Shown here: one piece after another, positions 7,790-16,548 of the stretch
Position numbering within the stretch: the stretch's first letter is position 1
Layout of the letters: every line of letters begins with the position of its first letter
DNA from: CANRPC01 sp964456095
GTDB taxonomy: Bacteria > Bacillota_I > Bacilli_A > RFN20 > CAG-449
DNA: 64,000 nucleotides
Direction of reading: 5' to 3'
NCBI GenBank assembly: GCA_964456095.1
Contig: CAYVZF010000001.1
Span: forward strand, 24,454-88,453
The notes under the pieces: model-generated
Database searches by the model: none
Seen by the model: the letters and a program-made list of their open reading frames with translations, nothing else
What the model was told of the DNA's origin: nothing
Program-made: the position numbers and the translations under genes

Positions 7790-9991
7790 TTAATATACTA
7801 TTTTAATCGCCGCAATAGACATTCCTTTACTTGAGCTACATACATAATATGAGCCAGCATCTAAAGATGTTTTTAGTTCAGTTTGTTTTGTAATCGGATC
7901 AAATGAATATTCACTAGAACCTTTAATAACTATCGTTCTTTCATCAGAAGTATTATTACTTTTTGCATAAATATATACTTTCGCAGACTTAGTTAAAGTA
8001 AATTTAATTGAACGACTACTTTCATTTCCTGCACCACCTAAATCAACTACTTGCGTATAAGATGAGTCAAATGATTTAAAACTATCATCTTCTTTAATAC
8101 TAATTGTTTTCTCGCTTGTCGCAGTTATTTCAAAAATACCATGTTTTATATTTGAACTAATTTCACTTTCAACTTGTAAATCCGCGGCATTAAATAAAAT
8201 CGTATCACCAACATTACTAGTTTCGCTATTTTTGCTTTCTGATGAAATATATTCACTATAATTTTCACTACTATTTATCGAGCTATTTAATTCATTATCA
8301 TCTTTTGATGTGCTAACTGATAAAGGACTATTTTTACATATGCCAGCATATTTTACGCAGTCAATTTTAGCTTGTTCTGCAGAAGTAAGGTAAGTAACAT
8401 CTGTTACTTTATTAACTGAATCATAATAGAAATATGATGAATCTGTATCAAATTTTGTATTAAATGAATTTGAGTTTGAAACATTTTTTGTTCTATCAGT
8501 TACTTCTGTACCATTGTTGGTCCCAGAACAATATTTAAATTTATTATTAAATGACTTAACAACTGCATTAGATTGAGTAACTATTGGATTGGAAGTACTT
8601 TCAAAATAATTATATTCAGAAAGAACATATGCGTTTGCTCTTATCGACATCGCGGTACCTGATATTTTATAATAGTAATTATTATACATATGCATATTTG
8701 CTTGTCTACCTAAAGGTAAACGAGATTTACAACCATTATAATAATTATGATGGAAAGTTATTTTATTTGATAATTGAGAATCTCCTCCACCAACAAGACC
8801 TGTTTTATGACAATTATTATAATTATTATATGAAATAGTAACATTTGAACATTGTTTCATATCTGTTGCACCATCACCATTTCCTTTATCTTGTTCAGGA
8901 GTTCTATCTAAATAATTTTTACCAGCATTAAATACATTGTTATGAATCCAAATATATTGGGTACCTTGTGTATCGCTGCTTTTATCAAATGATGATCCTT
9001 CAATCGCACATGCATCTTCTGGATAATCAGTAAATGTTAAGTTTCTTACTTCAACATATTTACTATTTTTAATTGACATACCCCATTGGAATATTTCTGC
9101 ATCTTCTCCTACACCTTCAATAGTAAGACCACCAGTTGAATTAGAGAAAAAACACATATTCCAATAAGAATTATCACCATCATCTTTATTAGATAAATTA
9201 TTTATATCAGTAATACCTAATGCATCATCTCTAGTATATGTCTTTTTATCTTGATCATAGCTTCTAGTAGAAATTCTACCTATTATTCTAATAATTAATG
9301 TTTTTGATTTAACACCATTTAAAATATTAACTATTCCTGTCTTACCATTATATGTAACTGTATTTTTTGTTTTGTCAGTTACATAAATAATATCTGCATT
9401 AGATTTAGGTGTACCATCATTGTTATATGCTCCAACACCTTTAGAATTATTAAAGTGTGCATATCCAGATCTATCATAACTTGCAACACTAACATTATGC
9501 ATTTCTATAACGCTATTTGAGGACGTTGTTACTTTAACATCATATAATCCCGATGCTATACCTAAAATATCAAATCTAGCTGTTTTATTATCTGAAGATA
9601 AATTTCTTACAAGTTCTTTATCAATACTTATATATTTAGACGTTCCTACTAATTTATAAGATACTGTTGCCTTACTTGCATTTGAATCAAGCCATTCACC
9701 ATATATACCTTCTGCAACTGTACCATATTTAGTAAACGCTTTATCAACACTAACTTTATTTTCTGATGAAACAATAGAAGATTCACTTGATGAGATTAAT
9801 TCATCACTACTAATATCAGATTCCATTTCAGATGAGATAACATTTTCATCACTATTTGTACTATTAATAACACTATTTTCACTTTCTACACTATCAGCAT
9901 AAGAAGACAGATTATCATTACTAGAAACCGTAATATCGCATCCAATTAGCATAAAAGTCATAGCAATTAAACATAAATTTCTCTTTTTCAT
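7790..9991 (-). CDS. Pectate lyase lipoprotein (PL1-like)
   Basis: 733 aa from the ATG at 9991, preceded by TTGAGG at 8-base spacing. Residues 1-18 are a lipoprotein signal (LIGC, Cys18), then a Ser/Glu-rich linker, an Ig-like segment (about 80-170), and the right-handed beta-helix of pectate lyases. Visible features are the WNMCFFSNSTGGLTIEG entry, DYPEDACAIEG, the IWIHNNVF strand, DGATDMKQCSNVTISYN with the calcium-binding Asp region, and RLPLGR at residues 424-429, matching the catalytic RxPxxR. The family cleaves de-esterified homogalacturonan by beta-elimination outside the cell. A second Ser-rich linker leads to a C-terminal beta-sandwich (about 600-733; DLGGAGNESSRSIKFTL) that may bind pectin. 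The gene is part of the pectin island but has its own promoter region (TATAAT at 10017-10012, minus) and no visible cre site. Confidence 0.9.
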   Translation of the reverse strand: MKKRNLCLIAMTFMLIGCDITVSSNDNLSSYADSVESENSVINSTNSDENVISSEMESDISSDELISSSESSIVSSENKVSVDKAFTKYGTVAEGIYGEWLDSNASKATVSYKLVGTSKYISIDKELVRNLSSDNKTARFDILGIASGLYDVKVTTSSNSVIEMHNVSVASYDRSGYAHFNNSKGVGAYNNDGTPKSNADIIYVTDKTKNTVTYNGKTGIVNILNGVKSKTLIIRIIGRISTRSYDQDKKTYTRDDALGITDINNLSNKDDGDNSYWNMCFFSNSTGGLTIEGVGEDAEIFQWGMSIKNSKYVEVRNLTFTDYPEDACAIEGSSFDKSSDTQGTQYIWIHNNVFNAGKNYLDRTPEQDKGNGDGATDMKQCSNVTISYNNYNNCHKTGLVGGGDSQLSNKITFHHNYYNGCKSRLPLGRQANMHMYNNYYYKISGTAMSIRANAYVLSEYNYFESTSNPIVTQSNAVVKSFNNKFKYCSGTNNGTEVTDRTKNVSNSNSFNTKFDTDSSYFYYDSVNKVTDVTYLTSAEQAKIDCVKYAGICKNSPLSVSTSKDDNELNSSINSSENYSEYISSESKNSETSNVGDTILFNAADLQVESEISSNIKHGIFEITATSEKTISIKEDDSFKSFDSSYTQVVDLGGAGNESSRSIKFTLTKSAKVYIYAKSNNTSDERTIVIKGSSEYSFDPITKQTELKTSLDAGSYYVCSSSKGMSIAAIKIVY

Positions 9992-10100
9992 TTTAAAAAA
10001 CCTCAATAAAAATTATACTATATATGATGTTATTAAACCAAATAAATCTTATTTATTTAATAACTATTTGTTTTAATAAATACATTGGAGGATTAATACT

Positions 10101-11312
10101 ATGAGCATTAAAAATAAATTTATCAAATATATTAAAATTGACACAATGAGCGATGAAAAGTCTTCATCATTTCCATCAACAGAATCTCAACTAGAATTTG
10201 GAAAAACATTAGTACAAGAATTACATAGTTATGGAATAAATAATGCATATCAAGATGAATATGGCTACATATATGCAAGAATTGAAGGAGATAATTCTCT
10301 ACCAAAAATAGGACTAATCGCTCACATGGATACTTCACCATCTTTAAAAGGTGGTAATTATGATGCAAGAATTATTAAAAATTATAAAGGGGAAAGAATC
10401 GATTTAAATAATAATTACTTTTTAGATACAAATAAATTCCCATCATTAAAAAAACATATTGGACACGATTTAATTGTTACCGATGGTGATCATCTTTTAG
10501 GTGGTGACGATAAAGCAGGAGTAGCTATAATAATGGAATTATTAGAATTTTATATAAATAACCCTTCTATAAAGCACGCTCCTATCAGAATATGCTTTAC
10601 TCCAGATGAAGAAATTGGTCAAGGTGCAAAATATTTTAGCACAACAAAAATGGATGCTGATATTGCATACACTTTAGATGGTTCTTCATATAATGATGTA
10701 AATTATGAAAACTTTAATGCAGCATCTGCTAAAATAACAATAAATGGTGTTGGTGTCCATCCAGGAAGTGCCAAAGGAATAATGGTAAATGCATTATCTT
10801 TAGCATGTGAATTTAACTTTTTACTTCCAAAAGATGAAGTACCCGAAAAAACAGAAGGGTATGAAGGTTTTTATCACTTAACAGATTTAAATGGTGATAC
10901 AGAAAAAGCGGTTTTAGAATACATTTTACGTGATCATGATATAGATAAATTAGATTTAAAAATAAAGAAAATTAAAGCAATCGCAGATGAAATACAAGAA
11001 AAATATCCAACATCTAAAGTCATAGTAGATATTAAAAATAGTTATAAAAACATGAAAACTTATTTTGATAAAGATAATAAAGCTGTAGAATTAATTAAAA
11101 ATGCATACTTATCTCTAAATATTGAGCCTGTATTTACTCCTATAAGAGGTGGAACTGATGGAGCAACAATAACATTTATGGGACTTCCTTGTCCTAACAT
11201 TGGCGTAGGCGATTATAACTGTCATGGAAGATTTGAATATGTTTCTATAAATGAAATGGAAGAAGTATTTATGATAGTAAGAAATCTATTAGAAAATAAA
11301 GATTTGTATTAA
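10101..11312 (+). CDS. pepT: Peptidase T (tripeptide aminopeptidase)
   Basis: 403 aa, the usual length. GGAGG at 10087-10091 fixes the start. Motifs of the M20B dizinc peptidases are present: AHMDTSPS (metal His and catalytic Asp), LLGGDDKAGVA (bridging Asp), TPDEEIGQG (catalytic Glu pair), TLDG, and the C-terminal IRGGTDGA and NCHGRFEYVS with metal His. It removes the N-terminal residue of tripeptides in the cytoplasm, completing peptide use. It is divergent from the pectate lyase gene and converges, with a 3-bp gap, on the small membrane protein gene. Confidence 0.95.
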   Translation: MSIKNKFIKYIKIDTMSDEKSSSFPSTESQLEFGKTLVQELHSYGINNAYQDEYGYIYARIEGDNSLPKIGLIAHMDTSPSLKGGNYDARIIKNYKGERIDLNNNYFLDTNKFPSLKKHIGHDLIVTDGDHLLGGDDKAGVAIIMELLEFYINNPSIKHAPIRICFTPDEEIGQGAKYFSTTKMDADIAYTLDGSSYNDVNYENFNAASAKITINGVGVHPGSAKGIMVNALSLACEFNFLLPKDEVPEKTEGYEGFYHLTDLNGDTEKAVLEYILRDHDIDKLDLKIKKIKAIADEIQEKYPTSKVIVDIKNSYKNMKTYFDKDNKAVELIKNAYLSLNIEPVFTPIRGGTDGATITFMGLPCPNIGVGDYNCHGRFEYVSINEMEEVFMIVRNLLENKDLY

Positions 11313-11315
11313 AAA

Positions 11316-11672
11316 TTAAATAATACTAGATTCTCCATTATTATTTACAGTTATTATTTTTGAGCCGTTTTCATCTTCTATAATAAGATGAACTGGTTTG
11401 TTATATAAATCGTAATAGTGATATGCGTAATTAATATAATATTCATTATTATGTGGATTTTTAAACATTATCATTAAATATATTGTATTGTTTTCCTCAT
11501 GCCAAATTGATTCTTCAATTTCATCACTTAAATACATTGATGTTTCTTTTACATATAAGGAATTATTATTTGATTTATCGAAAACACTAATCCCAACAAA
11601 AGCGATTGTACATAATATAAAAATAAAACCAAACGCTGCGATAGATCCTATTATTTTTTTTAAAAATGACAT
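11316..11672 (-). CDS. Small single-pass membrane protein of unknown function
   Basis: 118 aa with GGAGG before the ATG. A membrane segment covers residues about 8-29 (GSIAAFGFIFILCTIAFVGI); the remaining ~85 residues would be extracytoplasmic and contain SIWHEENNTIYLMIMFKNPHNNEYYINYAYHYYDLY, a beta-rich, aromatic stretch. I do not recognise a family. It lies 23 bp downstream of tadA on the same strand and may share its transcript. Confidence 0.65.
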   Translation of the reverse strand: MSFLKKIIGSIAAFGFIFILCTIAFVGISVFDKSNNNSLYVKETSMYLSDEIEESIWHEENNTIYLMIMFKNPHNNEYYINYAYHYYDLYNKPVHLIIEDENGSKIITVNNNGESSII

Positions 11673-11695
11673 ACTTTACCTCCAATAGTAGTATG

Positions 11696-12148
11696 TCATT
11701 TTCTTTTATTTTTAAAATAATTTGTTAATACTTTTGAGCATTCTTCTTCATTAATACCACCTATAATTATAGGATGATGGTTTAAATTCTTTTGTTCAAA
11801 AAGATTAAAAGAGGAACCAAGTGCACCACCTTTTTTATCATACGCACCAAAAACTACTTTTTTAATTCTTGATTGTAAAATTGCTCCCGCACACATAGGG
11901 CATGGTTCAAGAGTAACATACATTTCAATATTTTCTAATCTCCATGATTCTAATTTTTTACAAGCTTTATTTATCGCAAGTATTTCTGCATGCGCTAAAG
12001 CGGAATGTTTTGATTCTCTTAAATTATGTGTCTTTGCTATAACAACATCATTTAAAACAAGTACACAACCAACTGGTACTTCGTCTTTCTTTTCTGCTTT
12101 TTTTGCTTCTAATAAAGCTAATTTAATATACTTTTCATCTTTATTCAT
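11696..12148 (-). CDS. tadA: tRNA adenosine-34 deaminase
   Basis: 150 aa. The zinc deaminase core is complete: HAEILAI (metal His and catalytic Glu) and PCPMCAGAI (two metal Cys). It converts A34 to inosine in tRNA-Arg(ACG). Its ATG lies 9 bases after the SRP RNA gene, and the RNA's 3' end (GAGGTGG) is the only ribosome-site-like sequence, rather distant. The order serS, SRP RNA, tadA is the one known near the Bacillus subtilis origin (there tadA-scr-dnaX); dnaX is not here. Confidence 0.95.
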   Translation of the reverse strand: MNKDEKYIKLALLEAKKAEKKDEVPVGCVLVLNDVVIAKTHNLRESKHSALAHAEILAINKACKKLESWRLENIEMYVTLEPCPMCAGAILQSRIKKVVFGAYDKKGGALGSSFNLFEQKNLNHHPIIIGGINEEECSKVLTNYFKNKRK

Positions 12149-12157
12149 AATAATATA

Positions 12158-12240
12158 AAAACCACCTCACACCTAGAGATAAGCTTAAGGCTGCTATCTT
12201 CCGATCCTGACCTGGTTCACCTCTCTAAATCGAGATGGCT
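12158..12240 (-). ncRNA. ffs: Signal recognition particle RNA, short form
   Basis: On the minus strand the gene holds the invariant SRP core: ACCAGGTCAGG, then CGGAAG, then AGCAGCC. The 5' GCCATCTC pairs with the 3' GAGGTGG, followed by TTTTT. At about 83 nt it is the short 4.5S-like form with only the SRP54-binding domain, lacking the Alu domain found in Bacillus subtilis. It binds Ffh for membrane targeting. Confidence 0.93.
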
Positions 12241-12245
12241 TTTTT

Positions 12246-12273
12246 ATTATACATTATTTTATTTTTTTTCAAT
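12246..12273 (-). promoter_or_regulatory. Promoter of SRP RNA gene
   Basis: Minus-strand TTGAAA (12273-12268), a 16-bp spacer and TATAAT (12251-12246), ending 6 bp before the RNA 5' end. Confidence 0.75.
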
Positions 12274-12275
12274 AT

Positions 12276-12313
12276 AAAAAGTTGTTATTTTGTATAATTT
12301 AACAACTTTTTTT
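12276..12313 (-). terminator. Terminator of serS
   Basis: GTTGTTA (12281-12287) pairs with TAACAAC (12300-12306), flanked by A and T tracts. On the minus strand it follows the serS stop by about 25 bp and is followed by T5. Confidence 0.75.
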
Positions 12314-12336
12314 CTTAATCAGCTTAATTATCTAAT

Positions 12337-13620
12337 TTATTTTTTTATAGGTCTAATTACTTCTAGTCCACCCATAAATGGTCTTAATACTTCTGGAATA
12401 ACTACACTTCCATCTTCTTGTTGATATTGTTCAACAATAGCAGGAAAAATTCTACTTGTTGCTAAGCCTGAAGCATTTAATGTATGAACAAATTTTGTCT
12501 TTTTAGTTTCTTTGTCTCTATAACGAATCATACCTCTTCTTGCTTGATAATCTCTACCATTTGAAGCTGAAGATACTTCTTTATAAATACCCATTGACGG
12601 AATCCATACTTCAATATCATATGTTCTTGCCATTGAATGAGAGCAATCTCCCGCGGCTAATTTAGATAATTGATAATGAAGTCCTAATTTTTGAACTAAT
12701 GATTCAGCTTTATTTACTAATTCTTCAAATGCTTTATCACTACCTTCTTCAGTAGTATATTGAACCATTTCAACTTTATTAAATTGATATCCTCTTACCA
12801 TACCTCTTTCTTCTGTTCTATAACTACCTGCTTCACATCTATAGCAAGGTGTATAAGCAAAATACTTTTTAGGTAATTCATCTTCTGAAAGAATTTCATT
12901 TCTATGTAAATTTACAAGCGCGGTTTCTGCGGTTGGAAGCATAAATTTACGAGGTTCTTCGCCTTTTAACCAGAAAACATCTTTTTCAAATTTTGGAAAT
13001 TGTCCCGCAGTTAAACCAGATTCATAATTTAATAGATGTGGTGGTAAAATAAATGTATATCCATCACGTAAATGTTCTTGAATAAAGAAATTTAAAATAG
13101 CCCATTCAAGTTGAGCTCCTAGTCCTGTATAACACCAAGTTCCCCTACCAGAAATTTTAGCTCCTCTTTCATAATCAATAAGACCTAATGATTCACATAA
13201 TTCAACGTGATCTTTAGGTTTAAAATTAAATACAGGTTTTTCTTTATATACTTTAATTACTTTATTATTTTCTTTTCCTCCACCTAATAAATCATCATCT
13301 GGCATATTAGGTAAAGCCATAACAAAATCATTAATTTCTTGTTCAATTGTTTTTAATTCAGCTTCTGCTTCGGCATTTTCTTTAGATATTTCTTTTACAC
13401 GCGTAAAAATTGCATTAACATCTCCACCTTCTTTTTTCACAGTAGGAACTGATTTTGATAATTTATTTGCTTCTGCTTTTCCTCCTTCAACTTTTTGGAT
13501 TAATTCTAATCTTCTATCCATTTTTTCTAATACAGGAGCAAAATCAACATCCCATCCTTTTTTTAATAATGAATCATGTACTCTTTTTGTTTCATTTCTA
13601 ATTAAGTTTAAATCAATCAT
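12337..13620 (-). CDS. serS: Seryl-tRNA synthetase
   Basis: 427 aa, the normal length. The N-terminal coiled-coil arm (about 30-105) is followed by the class II catalytic core: motif 1 around FILPPHLLNYESGLTAGQFPKF, TAETALVNLHRNEIL (TxE serine loop), motif 2 YRCEAGSYRTEERGMVRGYQF and motif 3 near NASGLATSRIFPAIVEQYQ. It charges tRNA-Ser. AAGGAAGAG precedes the ATG. Expression is controlled by the serine T-box immediately upstream. Confidence 0.97.
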   Translation of the reverse strand: MIDLNLIRNETKRVHDSLLKKGWDVDFAPVLEKMDRRLELIQKVEGGKAEANKLSKSVPTVKKEGGDVNAIFTRVKEISKENAEAEAELKTIEQEINDFVMALPNMPDDDLLGGGKENNKVIKVYKEKPVFNFKPKDHVELCESLGLIDYERGAKISGRGTWCYTGLGAQLEWAILNFFIQEHLRDGYTFILPPHLLNYESGLTAGQFPKFEKDVFWLKGEEPRKFMLPTAETALVNLHRNEILSEDELPKKYFAYTPCYRCEAGSYRTEERGMVRGYQFNKVEMVQYTTEEGSDKAFEELVNKAESLVQKLGLHYQLSKLAAGDCSHSMARTYDIEVWIPSMGIYKEVSSASNGRDYQARRGMIRYRDKETKKTKFVHTLNASGLATSRIFPAIVEQYQQEDGSVVIPEVLRPFMGGLEVIRPIKK

Positions 13621-13635
13621 ATTCTCTTCCTTTCA

Positions 13636-13852
13636 ATAAAAAACGCCCTAAATTAATAGGACGGAAGTGACGTATTCCGCGGTGCCACCTATTTTGTGTT
13701 TGTTTAAACACCACCTTATTTTACTTTAACGCAGCAAACGAAAGGTTTCCCTTTATCTTCAAGGGTTGATTTCTATAAAAATAAATATTGATTTGCACCA
13801 TCCATCAACTCTCTAAAAAATATTTAAATATACTTATCCCTATCACTAGATT
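13636..13852 (-). promoter_or_regulatory. T-box riboswitch, serine specific (UCA specifier)
   Basis: On the minus strand the leader contains the conserved T-box AGGTGGCACCGCGG (13690-13677), the AGGGATAAGTA and GAAATCA sides of the Stem I specifier loop, and the AGAGAG...GGTGCAAATC apical region. The codon in specifier position is TCA (13769-13767), a serine codon, matching serS. The terminator stem is CGTCCTA (13663-13657) with TAGGGCG (13650-13644) followed by T8. Uncharged tRNA-Ser should favour the antiterminator. Confidence 0.92.
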
Positions 13853-13858
13853 ACTTGT

Positions 13859-13887
13859 ATTCTATGAAAAACTAATTATTTTTTCAA
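13859..13887 (-). promoter_or_regulatory. Promoter of serS T-box leader
   Basis: Minus-strand TTGAAA (13887-13882), a 17-bp spacer and TAGAAT (13864-13859); transcription would start near 13852. Confidence 0.75.
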
Positions 13888-13921
13888 TAATCAATTAACT
13901 AAATTATTAAACACATATCAT

Positions 13922-13959
13922 ATAAATATCGCCCAAAATATTTTTTGAGCGATATTTAT
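13922..13959. terminator. Hairpin downstream of gyrA
   Basis: AAATATCGC (13924-13932) pairs with GCGATATTT (13949-13957), and CAAAA with TTTTG inside. It follows the gyrA stop by about 10 bp. The T-run after the stem is weak on the minus strand, so termination strength is uncertain. Confidence 0.6.
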
Positions 13960-13968
13960 TAATATTTT

Positions 13969-16533
13969 TTATTTATTTTCTTCGTTATTTATTACTTCTT
14001 CTAATGCTTCTTCTTCCTCTTCGACATGAGAAACTACCGCAAAAGACGCAACCGCTTCTTTATCATTTATACGAATTATTTTAACACCTTGAGTATTTCT
14101 ACCAGTGCGTGCTACTTGACTTAATGATGTTCTAATAATTACACCTCCACGTGTTATTACTAAAATATCTTCATCGCCATTAACAGCTTTTGTTGCAATT
14201 AACTTACCAGTTTTTTCTGTAGCGTTAATTGTGTATACTCCTTTTGCACCTCTACTTGTTAATCTATAATCTTCTCCAAGAGTCATTTTACCATAACCAT
14301 GTTCTGTTATAGATAAAACATATTTACCTTCAAGAGATGTAGTAATTGATACAGCATTTTCATTATCTTTTAATGATATTCCTCTTACACCAGTCGCACT
14401 ACGTCCCATTATACGTACATCGCTTTCTTTAAAGCAAACTTGTTTTCCATTATCTGCAGCTATACAAATTAAAGCATCGCCATTAGTCTTTTTAACACCT
14501 ATTAAAAAATCATCGTCTCTTAAAACTATTGCTTTTTTACCATTTTGTCTTATAGACTCAAATTCTAATATAGATGTTCTTTTAACTGTACCATCTTTAG
14601 TAGCAAAGAATAGATAATTATTTTCTTTATATTCATCAACAGGGATAATAGCTAATACTTTTTCACCTTTTTCTAAATTTATTAAATTTTGAATAGGTGT
14701 TCCTTTACCAGTTCTAGCAAATTCAGGTATTTGATATCCTCTTAATCTATATACTTTTCCTAAATCAGAAAAGAATAATAAATCAATATGTGTTGATGTA
14801 TTTAAAACAAGATCAACAAAATCATCATCGTGTGTTTTCATACCAGTGATACCACGACCACCTCTATTTTGTGTCTTAAATGTATTTGATGTAACTCTTT
14901 TAATATAACCATTTCTTGTTAGTGTAACAACTATATCTTCTACTGGAATTAAATCTTCATCATCAATTGATGCGTCAGCCATAGAAATGTTTGTTCTTCT
15001 ATCATCACCATATTTTGTTTTTACTTCTTCTAATTCATTTATAACAATTTCAACAACATGACTATGGTCTGATAAAATAGAACGATAATATTCGATATTA
15101 CTTCTTAAAACAGAAGCTTCTTTTTCAATCTTTTCTTTTTCTAATCCAACAAGTCTAGATAAAGTCATATCAAGTATCGCTTTTGCTTGAATATCATCTA
15201 TTTGGAATGTTTCTATTAATCTATTTCTTGCTTCTTCATTAGTTTTTGAAGCACGAATAATTGATACAGCTAAATCTATTTTATCAATTGCAGTTAATAA
15301 TCCTTCAAGTATATGTAGCCTATCTGAATCTTTCTTTAAATCAAATCTTGTTCTTCTTTCTACAACTTCACATTGGAATTCAACATATTTTCTTAATACT
15401 TCATTTATTGGAAGAATTCTTGGTTCTCCATCTACAAGAGATAGCATTATAATTCCATATGAAACTTGCAATTGAGTATTTTTAAATAATTTATTTAATA
15501 TAACTTCTGCAACACAATCTTTTCTAATTTCAATAACTACTCTAATACCTTTTTTATTAGATTCATCTCTAACCGCGGTTATTCCATCTATTACTTTTTC
15601 TCTTGCTAATCTACCAATATCTTCGCACATTTTTGCTTTATTAACTTGATATGGTATTTCAGAAACAATAATCCTTTTCTTGCCATTAGACATTTCTTCT
15701 ATTTCTGTTTTAGAACGTAAAATAATAGATCCTTGTCCTGTTTCATATGCTTGTCTTATTCCTGATTTGCCTAATATAATACCACCTGTTGGAAAATCAG
15801 GACCGAATAAATAATTATCCATAATTTCTGTCGGCGTTAATTCAGGGTTTCTTGCTATTGCTTGACAAGCATTTATTGCTTCTACAAGATTATGAGGTGG
15901 TACATTAGTTGCCATACCTACCGCAATACCTGAAGAACCATTTACTAAGAAATTAGGAAATCTAGAAGGAAGAACAACTGGTTCTTGTTCAAGTCCATCA
16001 TAGTTATCCATAAAATCAACTGTATCTTTGTTAATATCTCTAACCATTTCAGAAGCAATTTTTGACATTCTTGCTTCTGTATATCTCATTGCCGCAGCTC
16101 CATCACCATCGATAGAGCCAAAGTTACCATGTCCATCTACTAACGTATAACGAATTGAGAAAGGTTGAGCAAGTCTAACAAGCGCACCATAAATTGCTGC
16201 ATCACCATGAGGGTGATATTTACCCATAACATCACCAACAATACGAGCACATTTTTTAAATGGTTTATCATGTTGACTACCACCTTCATTCATACCAAAT
16301 ACGATTCTTCTATGAACTGGTTTTAATCCATCTCTAACATCTGGAAGCGCACGAGATACAATTACAGACATAGCATATGCTAAGAATGAATCTTTAATTT
16401 CTTGAACCATATCTTGTTCAGTTAATTGAGGAACAATTCCTGATTCAATTTCTTCAATTTCAGAATTTTCTTCGTCGTTTATTTCTTCATCTAATTCATC
16501 TAATTCTTCATTAAATTCTAATTCGTCAGCCAT
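13969..16533 (-). CDS. gyrA: DNA gyrase subunit A
   Basis: 854 aa from the ATG at 16533, 8 bases after AGGAGG; the GTG 9 bases upstream touches that site and is unlikely. An acidic tail of about 35 residues (DELDEEINDEENSEIEEIE) precedes the usual start. Catalytic Tyr151 lies in AAAMRYTEARM. The C-terminal beta-pinwheel has the GyrA box QNRGGRG, which separates it from ParC. With GyrB it introduces negative supercoils. In the quinolone-binding helix the sequence is HGDAAIYGALVR, so the positions of E. coli Ser83 and Asp87 are Ala112 and Gly116. The stop of gyrB lies 15 bp before this start, within one transcript from yaaA. Confidence 0.97.
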   Translation of the reverse strand: MADELEFNEELDELDEEINDEENSEIEEIESGIVPQLTEQDMVQEIKDSFLAYAMSVIVSRALPDVRDGLKPVHRRIVFGMNEGGSQHDKPFKKCARIVGDVMGKYHPHGDAAIYGALVRLAQPFSIRYTLVDGHGNFGSIDGDGAAAMRYTEARMSKIASEMVRDINKDTVDFMDNYDGLEQEPVVLPSRFPNFLVNGSSGIAVGMATNVPPHNLVEAINACQAIARNPELTPTEIMDNYLFGPDFPTGGIILGKSGIRQAYETGQGSIILRSKTEIEEMSNGKKRIIVSEIPYQVNKAKMCEDIGRLAREKVIDGITAVRDESNKKGIRVVIEIRKDCVAEVILNKLFKNTQLQVSYGIIMLSLVDGEPRILPINEVLRKYVEFQCEVVERRTRFDLKKDSDRLHILEGLLTAIDKIDLAVSIIRASKTNEEARNRLIETFQIDDIQAKAILDMTLSRLVGLEKEKIEKEASVLRSNIEYYRSILSDHSHVVEIVINELEEVKTKYGDDRRTNISMADASIDDEDLIPVEDIVVTLTRNGYIKRVTSNTFKTQNRGGRGITGMKTHDDDFVDLVLNTSTHIDLLFFSDLGKVYRLRGYQIPEFARTGKGTPIQNLINLEKGEKVLAIIPVDEYKENNYLFFATKDGTVKRTSILEFESIRQNGKKAIVLRDDDFLIGVKKTNGDALICIAADNGKQVCFKESDVRIMGRSATGVRGISLKDNENAVSITTSLEGKYVLSITEHGYGKMTLGEDYRLTSRGAKGVYTINATEKTGKLIATKAVNGDEDILVITRGGVIIRTSLSQVARTGRNTQGVKIIRINDKEAVASFAVVSHVEEEEEALEEVINNEENK

Positions 16534-16548
16534 TTCTTGCACCTCCTA

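Noticed and set aside
13969..16533. Topoisomerase IV subunit ParC instead of GyrA
   Set aside because: GyrA box QNRGGRG in the C-terminal domain and the position next to gyrB and recF at oriC support GyrA.
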